A stretch of DNA of 64,000 bases from Parabacteroides gordonii MS-1 = DSM 23371 (GTDB taxonomy: Bacteria; Bacteroidota; Bacteroidia; Bacteroidales; Tannerellaceae): NCBI RefSeq assembly GCF_000969825.1, contig NZ_KQ033920.1, positions 499,114-563,113 of the forward strand. The letters run 5' to 3'. The notes under the pieces are model-generated. The model did no database searches. It saw only the letters and a list, made by a program, of their open reading frames with translations, and was not told the origin of the DNA. The position numbers and the translations under genes are program-made. Shown piece by piece: positions 48,943-58,819 of this stretch. The first letter of the stretch is position 1; every line of letters starts with the position of its first letter.

Positions 48943-51144
48943 ATGAAAAAGTATCTTCTGTTACTCGCATGTATCGGGACTTTCGCTTCGGCAGAAGTAA
49001 AGACCGACTGGAAAGCACAATGGATCAACACGGAACGATGCCAAAGTGCAAGCAACACCTGGTTAGCTTATCGTAAGACAGTCTCAATAGACGAAGTCCC
49101 GGCAACCCTGACCGCCCATATTGCAGCCGACAGCAAATACTGGTTGTGGATAAACGGGCGGCTGGCCGTCTTTGAAGGAGGGTTGAAGCGTGGCCCTTCT
49201 CCTTATGATACCTATTATGATTCGGTGGAGATTGCTCCTTATCTTGTTTCAGGGGAGAATACCATTGCTGTTTTGGTCTGGCATTTTGGGAGGAATGGCT
49301 TCAGCCATGTGAATAGCGGACTGGCTGCCTTACTGTTTGAAGCGATAGCTCCCGGGATAGAGATCGTTTCGGATAAGAGTTGGAGATGCGGCGTATATGA
49401 TGCATATCAGAATACCGAAGCGCCTTATCCGAATTACCGTTTGTCGGAAAGTAATATCCGTTTTGATGCCCGGCTGGCAGAGGAGGGATGGAACCTGCCG
49501 GGATTTAAGAATACTTTTCCCGGTGCGGAGATCGCTTCAGTGGTGGGGAAGGCGCCGTTGGGACGGTTGGTGAAACGTCCGATTCCGATGTTCAAGGATT
49601 TTGGTTTGCGGGATTATCCGGATATCCGGCAGTCGGCGAAGGGCGATACCTTGTTTTGCCGTTTACCTTACAACTGTCAGTTCACTCCTTATCTGAGAGT
49701 GGAATCCCCTGAAGGCAATACGATCTATATGCAGACGGATAACTATCGGGGAGGTGGGCCAGAAAATGTTCGCGCCGAATACATTACCCGCAAAGGTGTA
49801 CAAGAATATGAAAGTTTTGGCTGGATGAGCGGTCACGAAATGTGGTATATTGTCCCCGAAGGAGTAAATATACTGGAAGTAAAATATCGTGAGACAGGAT
49901 ACGACACCGAGTTTGCCGGTTCTTTCCACTGCAACGATCCTTTCCTGAATGAGTTGTGGAAACGTTCGGCACGTACATTATATATAACGATGCGTGATAA
50001 CTATATGGACTGTCCCGAACGGGAACGAGCCCAGTGGTGGGGCGATGAAGTGAATGAACTGGGGGAAGCTTTCTATGCGCTTTCCACCTCTTCCCATCAG
50101 TTGGCTGTAAAAGGCATCCATGAATTAATGAACTGGCAGCGTGCCGACGGCTCTTTGTTTGCGCCTGTCCCGGCTGGTAACTGGTCGAAGGAATTGCCTT
50201 TGCAAATCCTGGCGTCAGTAGGATGGTACGGTTTTTATACTCAATATTATTATAGTGGCGACAGTACGTTCGTCCCTGCTATCTACGATCGGCTGCACCG
50301 TTATCTGCATGAAACCTGGCAGGTGGATAAAAGCGGTTTCCCGATAGAACGGAGCGGGGAATGGAGTTGGGGCGACTGGGGAGAGCAGATCGACATGGGT
50401 GTCCTGACCAATTGCTGGTATTATCTCGCATTGAAAGCCGAGAAAGAATTTGCTTTGCAACTCGGAAAGAAAGCGGATGCCGAGGAGATCAGCCGTATGA
50501 TGTATAGCATTGAAAAATGTTTCAATACGAAATACTGGACAGGAACGGCTTACCGCTCTCCCGGTTATCGGGGTGAAAATGACGACCGGGCGCAGGCTAT
50601 GGCTGTTCTTTCCGGTCTTGCACCGAAAGATAAATATCCGGCTATCCTGAAACTCCTGAAGAAAGAATATCATGCCAGCCCATATATGGAAAAATACGTA
50701 TTGGAAGCTCTTTTCCATATGGATGCTCCCGATGCAGCCCTGCAACGGATGAAAGACCGCTATGCCGGTATGTTGAGCTATAAAGAATATACCACTTTAT
50801 TTGAAGGTTGGGGAGTAGGAGCCGAAGGTTTTGGCGGTGGCACGATCAACCATGCATGGAGTGGCGGCCCGCTGACATTACTGAGCCAGAAAGTGTGTGG
50901 TATAGAACCTACCTCGCCTGGTTTCAAGACATTCCGGGTGAAACCTCAGATGGGATCCCTGACGGAAGCATCGGCCACTGTTGAGACTCATTACGGTAAA
51001 ATTAAAGTCGATCTGAAGAAGTCCGGCCGTAAGATCCTGATGGAAATTCAGGTACCCGAACAAACCGGTGCTGTTGTGATTTCTCCCAAAGGCAAAGTAC
51101 AGGAAGTGGGCTCCGGAACCCATAAAATAACGTGTCCCTTTTAA
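48943..51144 (+). CDS. Exported alpha-L-rhamnosidase (GH78)
   Basis: 733 residues, signal peptide MKKYLLLLACIGTFASAE. N-terminal beta-sandwiches (WKAQWINTE, YWLWINGRLAVFEGGLKRGP) precede the catalytic barrel with FAGSFHCNDPFLNELWKRSA and NYMDCPERERAQWWGDEVNE, which carries the general-acid Glu and the acidic cluster. C-terminal sheet FRVKPQMGSL ends the fold. It would release rhamnose from pectic or other glycans outside the inner membrane to feed the rha enzymes. It is 23 bp after the short paralogue. Confidence 0.9.
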   Translation: MKKYLLLLACIGTFASAEVKTDWKAQWINTERCQSASNTWLAYRKTVSIDEVPATLTAHIAADSKYWLWINGRLAVFEGGLKRGPSPYDTYYDSVEIAPYLVSGENTIAVLVWHFGRNGFSHVNSGLAALLFEAIAPGIEIVSDKSWRCGVYDAYQNTEAPYPNYRLSESNIRFDARLAEEGWNLPGFKNTFPGAEIASVVGKAPLGRLVKRPIPMFKDFGLRDYPDIRQSAKGDTLFCRLPYNCQFTPYLRVESPEGNTIYMQTDNYRGGGPENVRAEYITRKGVQEYESFGWMSGHEMWYIVPEGVNILEVKYRETGYDTEFAGSFHCNDPFLNELWKRSARTLYITMRDNYMDCPERERAQWWGDEVNELGEAFYALSTSSHQLAVKGIHELMNWQRADGSLFAPVPAGNWSKELPLQILASVGWYGFYTQYYYSGDSTFVPAIYDRLHRYLHETWQVDKSGFPIERSGEWSWGDWGEQIDMGVLTNCWYYLALKAEKEFALQLGKKADAEEISRMMYSIEKCFNTKYWTGTAYRSPGYRGENDDRAQAMAVLSGLAPKDKYPAILKLLKKEYHASPYMEKYVLEALFHMDAPDAALQRMKDRYAGMLSYKEYTTLFEGWGVGAEGFGGGTINHAWSGGPLTLLSQKVCGIEPTSPGFKTFRVKPQMGSLTEASATVETHYGKIKVDLKKSGRKILMEIQVPEQTGAVVISPKGKVQEVGSGTHKITCPF

Positions 51145-51194
51145 TAAATGCACTTTTTATAGTAATATTGACGAATAGATTTAAGGTTTATATA

Positions 51195-51245
51195 TTGTTT
51201 GGTAACCTCACATTATCTACTTTTGCCCGGGATAATGTGAGGTTA
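51195..51245 (+). promoter_or_regulatory. Promoter of the endonuclease gene framed by a 15-bp palindrome
   Basis: TTG (51,195-51,197), 20 bp, TACTTTTG (51,218-51,225). The -7 box begins right after the left arm TAACCTCACATTATC (51,203-51,217), and the right arm GATAATGTGAGGTTA (51,231-51,245) covers the expected transcription start. Perfect 15-bp arms around a 13-bp loop could be an operator for the promoter and a terminator stem for the rhamnosidase transcript. Confidence 0.65.
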
Positions 51246-51252
51246 TTTATCA

Positions 51253-52257
51253 ATGGCAAATAGAAAAAGTAAAACGAAGTCGAAATCGAAGTCGCGAAAG
51301 AAGAAAAAACAGGTATCATCGTTTGTTCTGGCAATCAAACGAATATTTGTGATTGTATCTGTAGTGCTCGCTTGCCTGATTGGCGTCTTATTCATCTACG
51401 ATTATCTGTACCCTGTTACCGGAAAGCAACCGGTAGCAAAGGAACAACAGAAGAAGCCTGTAACAAAAGAGCAGAAGAAACCGGCCACTCAGCCGGAACA
51501 AAAGAAAAAAGAAGAACCTTCCCCTATAAAGCCTTCCCGTTCTAAGACAAAAACCTTCAAGGTACCTGCGAATGCAGAGATACCGAAGCTGCAAGCCAAA
51601 CGGCCTGAGCAGGTAATTCGTCACGAAGGATATACCGTATCATACAATTCTGATTACAAAATAGCAAACTGGGTTGCCTATGAACTGACTCCCGAAGAAG
51701 CAAAAAGTAAAAAGACGGAACGTTCCAACAAGTTCGTTCCTGACCCGATGGTAAAAGGAGCTACTGCTACCAACGAAGATTATACCCGTACCGGTTATGA
51801 CCGTGGACATCTGGCTCCTGCGGGTGATATGAAATGGTCGGCTAAAGCGATGCGCGAATCGTTTTACCTGAGTAATATTTGTCCGCAGAAACCGGCATTG
51901 AACCGGGGAATCTGGAAGGATCTGGAAGAACAGAGCCGGATGTGGGCGAATGATTACGGAGCTTTACTGATTGCTACCGGCCCTGTTATGACAGACGATA
52001 TGAAACGGATGGGAAAGAACAGGATAGGAGTGCCCGAAGCATTCTACAAAGTTATTTGTTATGTCTCGGGAGATAAGTATAAGGCAATCGGATTTATTTT
52101 TGAGAACAGGGATTATAAGAATACTAGTTTGAAATCAATGGCAATCCCTGTGGATAGTGTGGAAAAAGTAACGGGAATAGACTTTTTCCCGGCAGTTCCT
52201 GGTGAGCAGGAAAAAGTAATGGAAGCAAGAATAGACTGGGACAGTTGGTCTTTTTAA
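51253..52257 (+). CDS. DNA/RNA non-specific endonuclease, membrane-anchored
   Basis: 334 residues. A very basic start (KSKTKSKSKSRKKKK) leads to one membrane helix (IFVIVSVVLACLIGVLFIYDYL), then a lysine/proline-rich linker, then the NUC1-type domain from about 110. The active-site motif is YDRGHLAPAGDM with SNICPQKPALNRGIW, the ββα-metal fold. The nuclease domain would face the periplasm. It may degrade incoming or external nucleic acid for scavenging (inference). Confidence 0.9.
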   Translation: MANRKSKTKSKSKSRKKKKQVSSFVLAIKRIFVIVSVVLACLIGVLFIYDYLYPVTGKQPVAKEQQKKPVTKEQKKPATQPEQKKKEEPSPIKPSRSKTKTFKVPANAEIPKLQAKRPEQVIRHEGYTVSYNSDYKIANWVAYELTPEEAKSKKTERSNKFVPDPMVKGATATNEDYTRTGYDRGHLAPAGDMKWSAKAMRESFYLSNICPQKPALNRGIWKDLEEQSRMWANDYGALLIATGPVMTDDMKRMGKNRIGVPEAFYKVICYVSGDKYKAIGFIFENRDYKNTSLKSMAIPVDSVEKVTGIDFFPAVPGEQEKVMEARIDWDSWSF

Positions 52258-52406
52258 GAATGTACAAGCAAATGATATCCCTCAGATAAAAAGGTAGGCG
52301 GTATCCAAACAATTATAAAAAAGTGAATGTTATAATGCTGTGACTTAACGCATAGTATTATATGACTTTGTATTAGCATATAATTAACAAATAACTAAAT
52401 AAGTAA

Positions 52407-53471
52407 ATGCAAGTTATCATGAATGGTAAATTAATTCCCGTTTTTGTATTGGCAGCATTGATGTCTTGTAGTCAACCGCCGGTAAAAGAGCAAGGGCCTC
52501 GTCCGGTAAAGTTGACTGAGGTTACATCTTTAAATGTGGTGGAAAAGTCGTTCAGTGGTGTAGTATCTCCTGACCAGTTCAGCGATCTGGCGTTTAAGAT
52601 GTCAGGGCCATTGATCTCCCTGAACGTGGAAGAAGGACAGAAGGTTCGTACCGGGCAAGTGGTGGCAGAAATGGATCCGCAGGACTTTAAATGGGATTTT
52701 GAAGCGAAGAAAGCTTCTTTTCAAACAGCACAGGCTCAGTTGCAGCGTGCTGAAAGACTATTGGCGAAGCAAGCCATCTCCCAACAGGAATATGAAACGA
52801 CAAAAGCCTCTTATTCCAATGCTCAGGCAGCATTTGAGAACTCTCAGAATACATTGGAACAAACCAAGCTTCGTGCTCCTTTCGATGGCTTTATCCAGAA
52901 GAAGTATGTAGAGAACTATCAGAAAGTACAGATGGGGCAAGGTATCGTTTGTCTGATCAACCCGAATAAACTGCAGGTTCAGTTTACAATGCCGGAAACC
53001 AATATCACCTATTTCTCGACTCCTTATTCGATCTATGTGGAGTTCGATAATTATAAGGGTGTCCGTTTCAAGGCAAAAGTAAAAGAATATGTCGAAGCCT
53101 CTCCTGACGGCTCCGGTGTACCTGTATTCCTTTATATCGATGATCCTGCATTCGATCTTAATAAGTATAAAGTGGCAGTCGGTTTCTCCTGCCGTGTTGT
53201 TCTCAACATCGAAAGTCAGAGCTTCAACGAAGGAGCCGTGTTAATACCTCTGTCTGCTATTGTTGCCGATGAACCTAATAGCAACAATAAGTTTGTATTT
53301 GTATATAACCCTCAGACACAAAAGGTAGAACGCCGTAAGATTACCGAAAAAGAATTGGTCGGTAAAGATGGCGTTGTCATTACAGAAGGTTTGAAAGCCG
53401 GCGAACAGATTGTTACAGCCGGAGTAACCCGCCTGGTAGACGGACAACAAGTAAAAGTATTAACAGATTAA
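52407..53471 (+). CDS. RND efflux periplasmic adaptor lipoprotein
   Basis: 354 residues; ATG 52,419 (MNGKLIPVFVLAALMSC) is an alternative start four codons in. Lipobox ALMSCSQ. The MFP layout is present: FKMSGPLISLNVEEGQKVRTGQVVAEMD lipoyl half, in part, a helical hairpin (FQTAQAQLQRAERLLAKQAISQQEYETTK), LRAPFDGFIQKK second lipoyl half, and beta-barrel. It bridges the inner-membrane pump and TolC. It is 11 bp before the pump gene, first of the three-gene operon. Confidence 0.92.
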   Translation: MQVIMNGKLIPVFVLAALMSCSQPPVKEQGPRPVKLTEVTSLNVVEKSFSGVVSPDQFSDLAFKMSGPLISLNVEEGQKVRTGQVVAEMDPQDFKWDFEAKKASFQTAQAQLQRAERLLAKQAISQQEYETTKASYSNAQAAFENSQNTLEQTKLRAPFDGFIQKKYVENYQKVQMGQGIVCLINPNKLQVQFTMPETNITYFSTPYSIYVEFDNYKGVRFKAKVKEYVEASPDGSGVPVFLYIDDPAFDLNKYKVAVGFSCRVVLNIESQSFNEGAVLIPLSAIVADEPNSNNKFVFVYNPQTQKVERRKITEKELVGKDGVVITEGLKAGEQIVTAGVTRLVDGQQVKVLTD

Positions 53472-53482
53472 GAAGATAAACG

Positions 53483-56400
53483 ATGAATATTCCAAAATAT
53501 TCCTTAGAGAATAGTAAGATTATATACTTCTTCCTGGCTGTGATGCTGATAGGCGGTATATACTCTTTCTTCAAATTGCCGAAGAAGGAGGATGCCCCCT
53601 TTGTAATCAAGCAGGCTGTGCTGGTTACACAATATCCGGGTGCGACTCCTTTTGAAGTGGAGAAACTGATTACCGAACCGATCGAAAGAGAGATACAGTC
53701 TATGTCGGATGTGTTCCAGATCAAGTCGGAGTCTTATTTCGGGATGTCGAAGATATCGATTGAATTGCAGCCGACACTTGATCCCGATTATATGCCTGTC
53801 AAATGGGACGAACTTCGTCGTAAAGTAGCCAATATAGAACCCCGCCTTCCGAGTGGAGCCTCATCTATATCAGTCAGTGATGACTTCGGTGATGTATTCG
53901 GTATCTATTATGCCTTGACAGCCGATGATGGATTTACCTACGACGAACTGCGCGATTGGTCGCAGAAGATTAAAACGGAACTGTCACCCGTGCCTGGTGT
54001 TCAGAAGGTTTACCTGTTCGGTGAACAGACACAGGTGATTAACGTCAGGATATCCGTTCCTAAACTGGCAAACCTGGGAATCGATCCTAACTCGATCCAA
54101 CAGGTACTGCAAACCCAAAACCTTCTGGTCAATACAGGGGATGTTAATACCGGCAGTTACCAGTTGCGTATACGGGCTGAAGGGACATATAAAAACATTC
54201 AGGACATTCGCGATCAGTTGATTGTCACCAAGAGTGGAGGAGAAGTCCGCCTGGGTGATATCGCTATCGTTGAACGTGGTTACATGGATCCCCCTTCCAA
54301 TCTGATGCGTGTAGATGGCAAACGTGCTATCGGTATCGGTGTGGCTACCGGGGCGAATGACGACGTGGTTGCCGTAGGTAATGATGTAGCCAGTCATCTG
54401 ACAGAAATGGAGCAGCTTTTCCCTATCGGTATGGAACTGAAAACAATTTACCCGGAAAATAAGATTGCCGATGAAGCGAACAACGGTTTTATCCTGAACC
54501 TGCTCGAGTCTTTACTGATCGTTATTGTGGTTATCTTCCTTGTGATGGGATCGCGTGCCGGTATGCTGGTCGGTAGTTCATTGCTTTTCTCGGTAGGAGG
54601 AACGTTATTGCTAATGCTTATCTGGGGTGTCGGACTGAACCGAACTTCACTGGCTGCCTTTATCATCGCGATGGGTATGTTGGTGGATAATGCCATTGTG
54701 GTGACGGATAATGCACAGGTCGGTATTAAGCGTGGACTCTCCCGTTATCAGGCATTGATAGACGGAGCAACCAAGCCGCAATGGGCGTTACTGGGAGCAA
54801 CCTTTATCGCTGTCTGCTCTTTCCTACCGATGTATCTGGCTCCTGCTTCAGTGGCAGAGATCGTTAAACCGTTGTTTATCGTATTGGCCGTATCGTTGGG
54901 ATTGAGCTGGGTACTGGCATTGACCCAGACAACTACTTTCGGTAACTTTATCCTGAAAGAAGCCAAGCCGGGTGAATCTAAAGATCCTTATGACACGAAA
55001 CTGTACCATAAGTTCGAGAAAGTATTGGCCCGCCTGATCAAACGCAGATGGGTAACTATCACTTCTGTTGTTGCCACATTATTCCTTTCCCTCTTTATTA
55101 TGGGGATCATGCCGCAGAGTTTCTTCCCGATCATGAATAAGCCGTATTTCCGTGCCGACCTGATCTTCCCGGAAGGTTACAGTATCTACGACGTGGAAAA
55201 GAATGTGAAAGAGATTGAGGAATATCTGAGTAACAATAAGAATATCAAATCATACTCATTTACACTGGGAGGTTCTCCGGTTCGTTACTATCTGGCTAGT
55301 TCGTCCGTAGGCCCGAAACCTAACTTCGCCAATGTGCTGATCGAAACCCAAAAGGCGGAAGATGCACAGGTGGAAGAAGGAAAGTTCTACGATTATATGG
55401 TGGCCAACTATCCGAACATCCTGACCCGTTCCGCTTTGTTCGCCTTGTCTCCCGTGCCCGATGCCGCTATCGAGATCGGTTTTATCGGTGATAACGTGGA
55501 TACATTGGTTGCATTGACAGAGAAGGTAAAAGAGATTGCCCGCAATTACGACCAGGTAATGGAAGTGCGTGACAGCTGGGGAAATAAAGTTCCTGTATGG
55601 AAACCTTTATACTCGCAGGAAAAAGGCTTGCGCCTGGGTATTACCCGTCAACAGGTGGCTTACTCGTTGCGTTCGGCTACGAACGGTGTTCCGTTGGGCG
55701 AATACCGCGAAGGCGATGTCTTTATGCCGATCCTGATGAAAGACGCTGATCGTGACTCTATGAATCTGAACGATATCAAGACCTTGCCGGTTTATAGTGC
55801 CAAAGGACGTTCTGTTAAAGTAGAGCAGGTGATCGACGACTTCTCGCTCGATTATGAATATAATGTGGTGAAGCGCTTTAACCGTCAGCCTTATATGATG
55901 ATGCAATGCGAGCCGAAGCGTGGTGCTAATACAATGGCCGCTTTCAGTCATCTTTGGACGGAAGCTCAAAAACAAATACAGGTTCCCGAAGGTTATAAGA
56001 TGACTTATTTCGGGGAACAAAACGAACAGGACAAAGGTAATAAGGCAATCGCCGCCAATATCCCGTTGATGTTCGGTCTGATCTATATAACCCTGCTGTT
56101 CCTTTTCCCGAAATATTACCGGAAACCGGTTCTGATCATGGCAATGCTTCCATTGATCTTTATCGGTGTGGTATTGGGATTGCTGGTATTCGGAAAGTCG
56201 CTCGACTTCTTTGCCATGCTGGGTCTGTTGGGACTGATCGGTATGAATATCAAGAATGCCATTGTGCTTGTCGATGAGATCGGCCTGCAAATGGATAGCG
56301 GTCTGGCTCCTGTCAATGCCGTAATAGAGGCAACCAAGACACGTATCGTGCCTGTAACGATGGCTTCGGGTACAACGATCCTGGGTATGCTTCCTCTGTT

Positions 56401-56524
56401 GGGAGACGCCATGTTTGCCGGTATGGCAGCTACGATCATGGGAGGTTTGTTTGTTTCAACCATCCTGACCATCTTCGTGCTTCCGGTTACCTATTGTATA
56501 TTCTTTAAGATTAAATCGGAATAA
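53483..56524 (+). CDS. RND-family efflux pump (AcrB/MexF-like permease)
   Basis: 1013 residues, normal length. N-terminal cytoplasmic start and first helix (KIIYFFLAVMLIGGIYSFF), porter domains with LVTQYPGATPFEVEKLITEPIE, then the helix-4 region AAFIIAMGMLVDNAIVVTDNAQ, whose Asp pairs drive proton coupling, and a second membrane half with LGLLGLIGMNIKNAIVLVDEI. Substrates cannot be told from sequence. It lies between adaptor and TolC with short gaps. Confidence 0.95.
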   Translation: MNIPKYSLENSKIIYFFLAVMLIGGIYSFFKLPKKEDAPFVIKQAVLVTQYPGATPFEVEKLITEPIEREIQSMSDVFQIKSESYFGMSKISIELQPTLDPDYMPVKWDELRRKVANIEPRLPSGASSISVSDDFGDVFGIYYALTADDGFTYDELRDWSQKIKTELSPVPGVQKVYLFGEQTQVINVRISVPKLANLGIDPNSIQQVLQTQNLLVNTGDVNTGSYQLRIRAEGTYKNIQDIRDQLIVTKSGGEVRLGDIAIVERGYMDPPSNLMRVDGKRAIGIGVATGANDDVVAVGNDVASHLTEMEQLFPIGMELKTIYPENKIADEANNGFILNLLESLLIVIVVIFLVMGSRAGMLVGSSLLFSVGGTLLLMLIWGVGLNRTSLAAFIIAMGMLVDNAIVVTDNAQVGIKRGLSRYQALIDGATKPQWALLGATFIAVCSFLPMYLAPASVAEIVKPLFIVLAVSLGLSWVLALTQTTTFGNFILKEAKPGESKDPYDTKLYHKFEKVLARLIKRRWVTITSVVATLFLSLFIMGIMPQSFFPIMNKPYFRADLIFPEGYSIYDVEKNVKEIEEYLSNNKNIKSYSFTLGGSPVRYYLASSSVGPKPNFANVLIETQKAEDAQVEEGKFYDYMVANYPNILTRSALFALSPVPDAAIEIGFIGDNVDTLVALTEKVKEIARNYDQVMEVRDSWGNKVPVWKPLYSQEKGLRLGITRQQVAYSLRSATNGVPLGEYREGDVFMPILMKDADRDSMNLNDIKTLPVYSAKGRSVKVEQVIDDFSLDYEYNVVKRFNRQPYMMMQCEPKRGANTMAAFSHLWTEAQKQIQVPEGYKMTYFGEQNEQDKGNKAIAANIPLMFGLIYITLLFLFPKYYRKPVLIMAMLPLIFIGVVLGLLVFGKSLDFFAMLGLLGLIGMNIKNAIVLVDEIGLQMDSGLAPVNAVIEATKTRIVPVTMASGTTILGMLPLLGDAMFAGMAATIMGGLFVSTILTIFVLPVTYCIFFKIKSE

Positions 56525-56529
56525 GTAAT

Positions 56530-57825
56530 ATGAAAAGTAAACTGATAATAGGTTGTATGCTGTTGGGTGCTATATCTGCGAATGCGCAGGTACAGCCCAT
56601 CACGGCAGCCGAATATAAAGAAAAAGTGCTTGAATACAGCCGTCAGATCAAGCAAAGTTCCGAAGAACGTATCGCCATGCAACATGCTATCAAGGCGGCT
56701 AAGACTGCATTCTTCCCGGCTGTGGATTTCTCCGGTAGCTACCAGTACCGTCTTAATAAGTACGAATTGGGCATGGGTGAAGGCATACCCGGTATCGAAA
56801 TGGATCATAATACCTATAGTCTCGGTGCCACAGTAAGCCAGCCTATCTATGCCGGCGGACAAATTTATAACAACTATAAGGCGGCTGAGATACAAGGCCA
56901 GATTGCCACCGAGGCTGAAGAGCTGACGACCGATAACATCGTCTATGCGGCCGATATGAACTATTGGTCTGTTGCCGCCCGCAAAGGTATGTACGGTGTT
57001 ATGACACAGTATGTCGATATCGTACAGGAGTTGGCGAATGTGCTGACCCTTCGTTTTCAGGACGGACAGATCAGTAAAACGGATCTGTTGCAGGTTCAGG
57101 CTCGCTTGAAAGAAGCCGAGCTGAATAAAAGTTCTGCCTATAAGGATTATCAAATCGCTTTGCAGAACCTGAATGTCCTGATGGGTGTTCCGCCGATGGA
57201 ACCGATCACGATCACGGATTCTATTACAATGGTCTTGCCGTTGCCTATGAAAGTCGGTGAATCGGCAGCCCTGGAAAACCGTCCGGATTACCTGATCTCC
57301 AAGCTGAATATCGAGTATCAGAAAAGACAGATCAACCTTTCGAAAGCCAAATATAATCCGACGTTGTCGGTTGGTTTTCAGGGAGCATGGGGAACTTCTA
57401 TGCTGAATGTAAAAGGTTCTGATAACTTATGGACGCCGGCAGTCTTTGCTTCCCTGAAAATTCCATTGTTCCGTTGGGGAGCACGTTTCAAGGAAGTGAA
57501 CTCGCAAAAAGCGATCCTGCGCAGCAAAGAGTATGCAATGGACAACACCCGCGACCAGATCAGCCAGGAAGTAGCTAATGCATGGACTAGCCTGACCGAG
57601 AATACAAAGCAGATCGATGTCGCTGAAGAAGCTTGTAAAATAGCGGAAGAGAACCTCGACCTGAATACATTCAGTTACAACGAAGGTAAACTTCCTATCG
57701 TCGATGTGCTCTCTGCCCAGTTGTCGTGGATACAGTCTTACAGCAGCCTGATCCAGACCTGGTATCAGCAGAAGGCTTCCCTGGCTCAATATAACAAGGC
57801 TATCGGCATTCGCCGGATGCAGTAG
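56530..57825 (+). CDS. TolC-family outer-membrane efflux channel
   Basis: 431 residues with signal peptide (MKSKLIIGCMLLGAISANAQ). Two OEP repeats: ITAAEYKEKVLEYSRQIKQS with GATVSQPIYAGGQIYNNYKAAEI, and DNLWTPAVFASLKIPLFRWGARFKEVNSQKA with SYNEGKLPIVDVLSAQLSWIQSY, in parts. These form the helical barrel and outer-membrane strands. It completes the tripartite pump, 5 bp after the permease. Confidence 0.93.
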   Translation: MKSKLIIGCMLLGAISANAQVQPITAAEYKEKVLEYSRQIKQSSEERIAMQHAIKAAKTAFFPAVDFSGSYQYRLNKYELGMGEGIPGIEMDHNTYSLGATVSQPIYAGGQIYNNYKAAEIQGQIATEAEELTTDNIVYAADMNYWSVAARKGMYGVMTQYVDIVQELANVLTLRFQDGQISKTDLLQVQARLKEAELNKSSAYKDYQIALQNLNVLMGVPPMEPITITDSITMVLPLPMKVGESAALENRPDYLISKLNIEYQKRQINLSKAKYNPTLSVGFQGAWGTSMLNVKGSDNLWTPAVFASLKIPLFRWGARFKEVNSQKAILRSKEYAMDNTRDQISQEVANAWTSLTENTKQIDVAEEACKIAEENLDLNTFSYNEGKLPIVDVLSAQLSWIQSYSSLIQTWYQQKASLAQYNKAIGIRRMQ

Positions 57826-57856
57826 TCTGAAGTATTGAAATATAGTCATGTCGAAA

Positions 57857-57894
57857 ACGGTTACCGGATAACAAGATCCGGTAGCCGTTTTTTT
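57857..57894 (+). terminator. Intrinsic terminator of the RND operon
   Basis: ACGGTTACCGGAT (57,857-57,869) pairs with ATCCGGTAGCCGT (57,876-57,888), one G-U, loop AACAAG, followed by a T tract. Confidence 0.92.
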
Positions 57895-57987
57895 ATTGCC
57901 GGCTTCCTGCTTGTTTGTAGTATGAAAACAGTTGTTTTATAATCCAAAGACTACTTGTCTCTAATCCAAAAGTACCTATCTATTCTA

Positions 57988-58075
57988 TTTTTGACCTAGG
58001 TAGTAAACCTTTTCGACCTAGGTAATAAAGGTTTTCTACCTTGGTGCTAAACGTTTTTGACCTAGGTCAAAAATA
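57988..58075. repeat. Four tandem 22-bp repeats centred on ACCTAGGT
   Basis: Units start at 57,988, 58,010, 58,032 and 58,054, each like TTTTTGACCTAGGTARTAAA. Three centres are the perfect palindrome ACCTAGGT; the third is ACCTTGGT. The 22-bp period is two helical turns, so the palindromes share one face. The block lies in the 410-bp gap between the RND operon terminator and the GNAT gene, 130 bp upstream of the GNAT promoter. It looks like an operator array; no ORF crosses it. Confidence 0.75.
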
Positions 58076-58205
58076 TAGGAAGAAGGTATCTTTATAGTAG
58101 GATACTATTACCTGAGTATTAGAAAGCTATAGTATTTCATTTAAAAGTCATAGGGAAAGAATCGCATAAAAGAGCAGGGGTAACGAATTAGTTTCTTATT
58201 AGTTT

Positions 58206-58213
58206 TATCTTTG
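58206..58213 (+). promoter_or_regulatory. -7 box of the GNAT gene
   Basis: TATCTTTG, exact TAnnTTTG match, 23 bp before ATG 58,237. The -33 region has TTTC rather than TTTG. Confidence 0.6.
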
Positions 58214-58236
58214 TATCCGTTTAAATAAAGAATAAC

Positions 58237-58776
58237 ATGGAAATTATAAGATTGACGGCTACGGATCATCCGTTGTATAATGCTTTCAGAGACATATACG
58301 ATATAAGTTTTCCGATCTACGAACAACGGACTGTGGCACTGCAGCAGGATGCATTTTCAGACAGCCGCTATCATCTGGATTGTTATACAGATACGGTGAA
58401 TGATATTGTTCAGGGCTTTATCGCTTACTGGAGATTTGAGAGTTATACGTACGTAGAGCATTTTGCCATCCATCCCAATGAACGGGGGAAAGGCTTGGGA
58501 GGGATGATCCTTAGAAAGCTGATAGAGCAGGAGAGCGGACGTGTGTTGTTGGAAATAGATCCGGTTAAGGATGATATATCCGCTGCCCGTCTACGTTTCT
58601 ACCGGTCTTATGGATTTATAGAAAATCCATTTCCCCATATTCATCCTGCTTACCGGAGTGAATATCCCGATCATTCATTGGTTGTCCTGTCTACGGGCGG
58701 TGAGATGACCGGCATTGAATACGATATGTTTGCTTCTGACCTGAATACGATAGTAATGAAAAAGGGAATGCAATAA
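58237..58776 (+). CDS. GNAT-family N-acetyltransferase
   Basis: 179 residues. The acetyl-CoA loop is HFAIHPNERGKGLGGMILRKL (R-x-x-G-x-G), followed by RVLLEIDPVKDD and RFYRSYGFIENPFPHIHPAY. The substrate is unknown; the family acetylates amines on small molecules or protein N-termini. A monocistronic gene between its own promoter and a shared hairpin terminator. The 22-bp repeat array upstream may regulate it. Confidence 0.88.
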   Translation: MEIIRLTATDHPLYNAFRDIYDISFPIYEQRTVALQQDAFSDSRYHLDCYTDTVNDIVQGFIAYWRFESYTYVEHFAIHPNERGKGLGGMILRKLIEQESGRVLLEIDPVKDDISAARLRFYRSYGFIENPFPHIHPAYRSEYPDHSLVVLSTGGEMTGIEYDMFASDLNTIVMKKGMQ

Positions 58777-58787
58777 ATGCATTCCCT
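58763..58787. terminator. Bidirectional hairpin between the GNAT and kinase genes
   Basis: AGGGAATGCA (58,763-58,772) pairs perfectly with TGCATTCCCT (58,778-58,787). The left arm overlaps the GNAT stop region. Both strands continue T-rich. Confidence 0.7.
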
Positions 58788-58819
58788 CTTACTTTATAGT
58801 TGCTGCTTAGCGTCGTTTT

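Noticed and set aside
57988-58075. Tandem 22-bp units as a CRISPR
   Set aside because: Units abut with no unique spacers.
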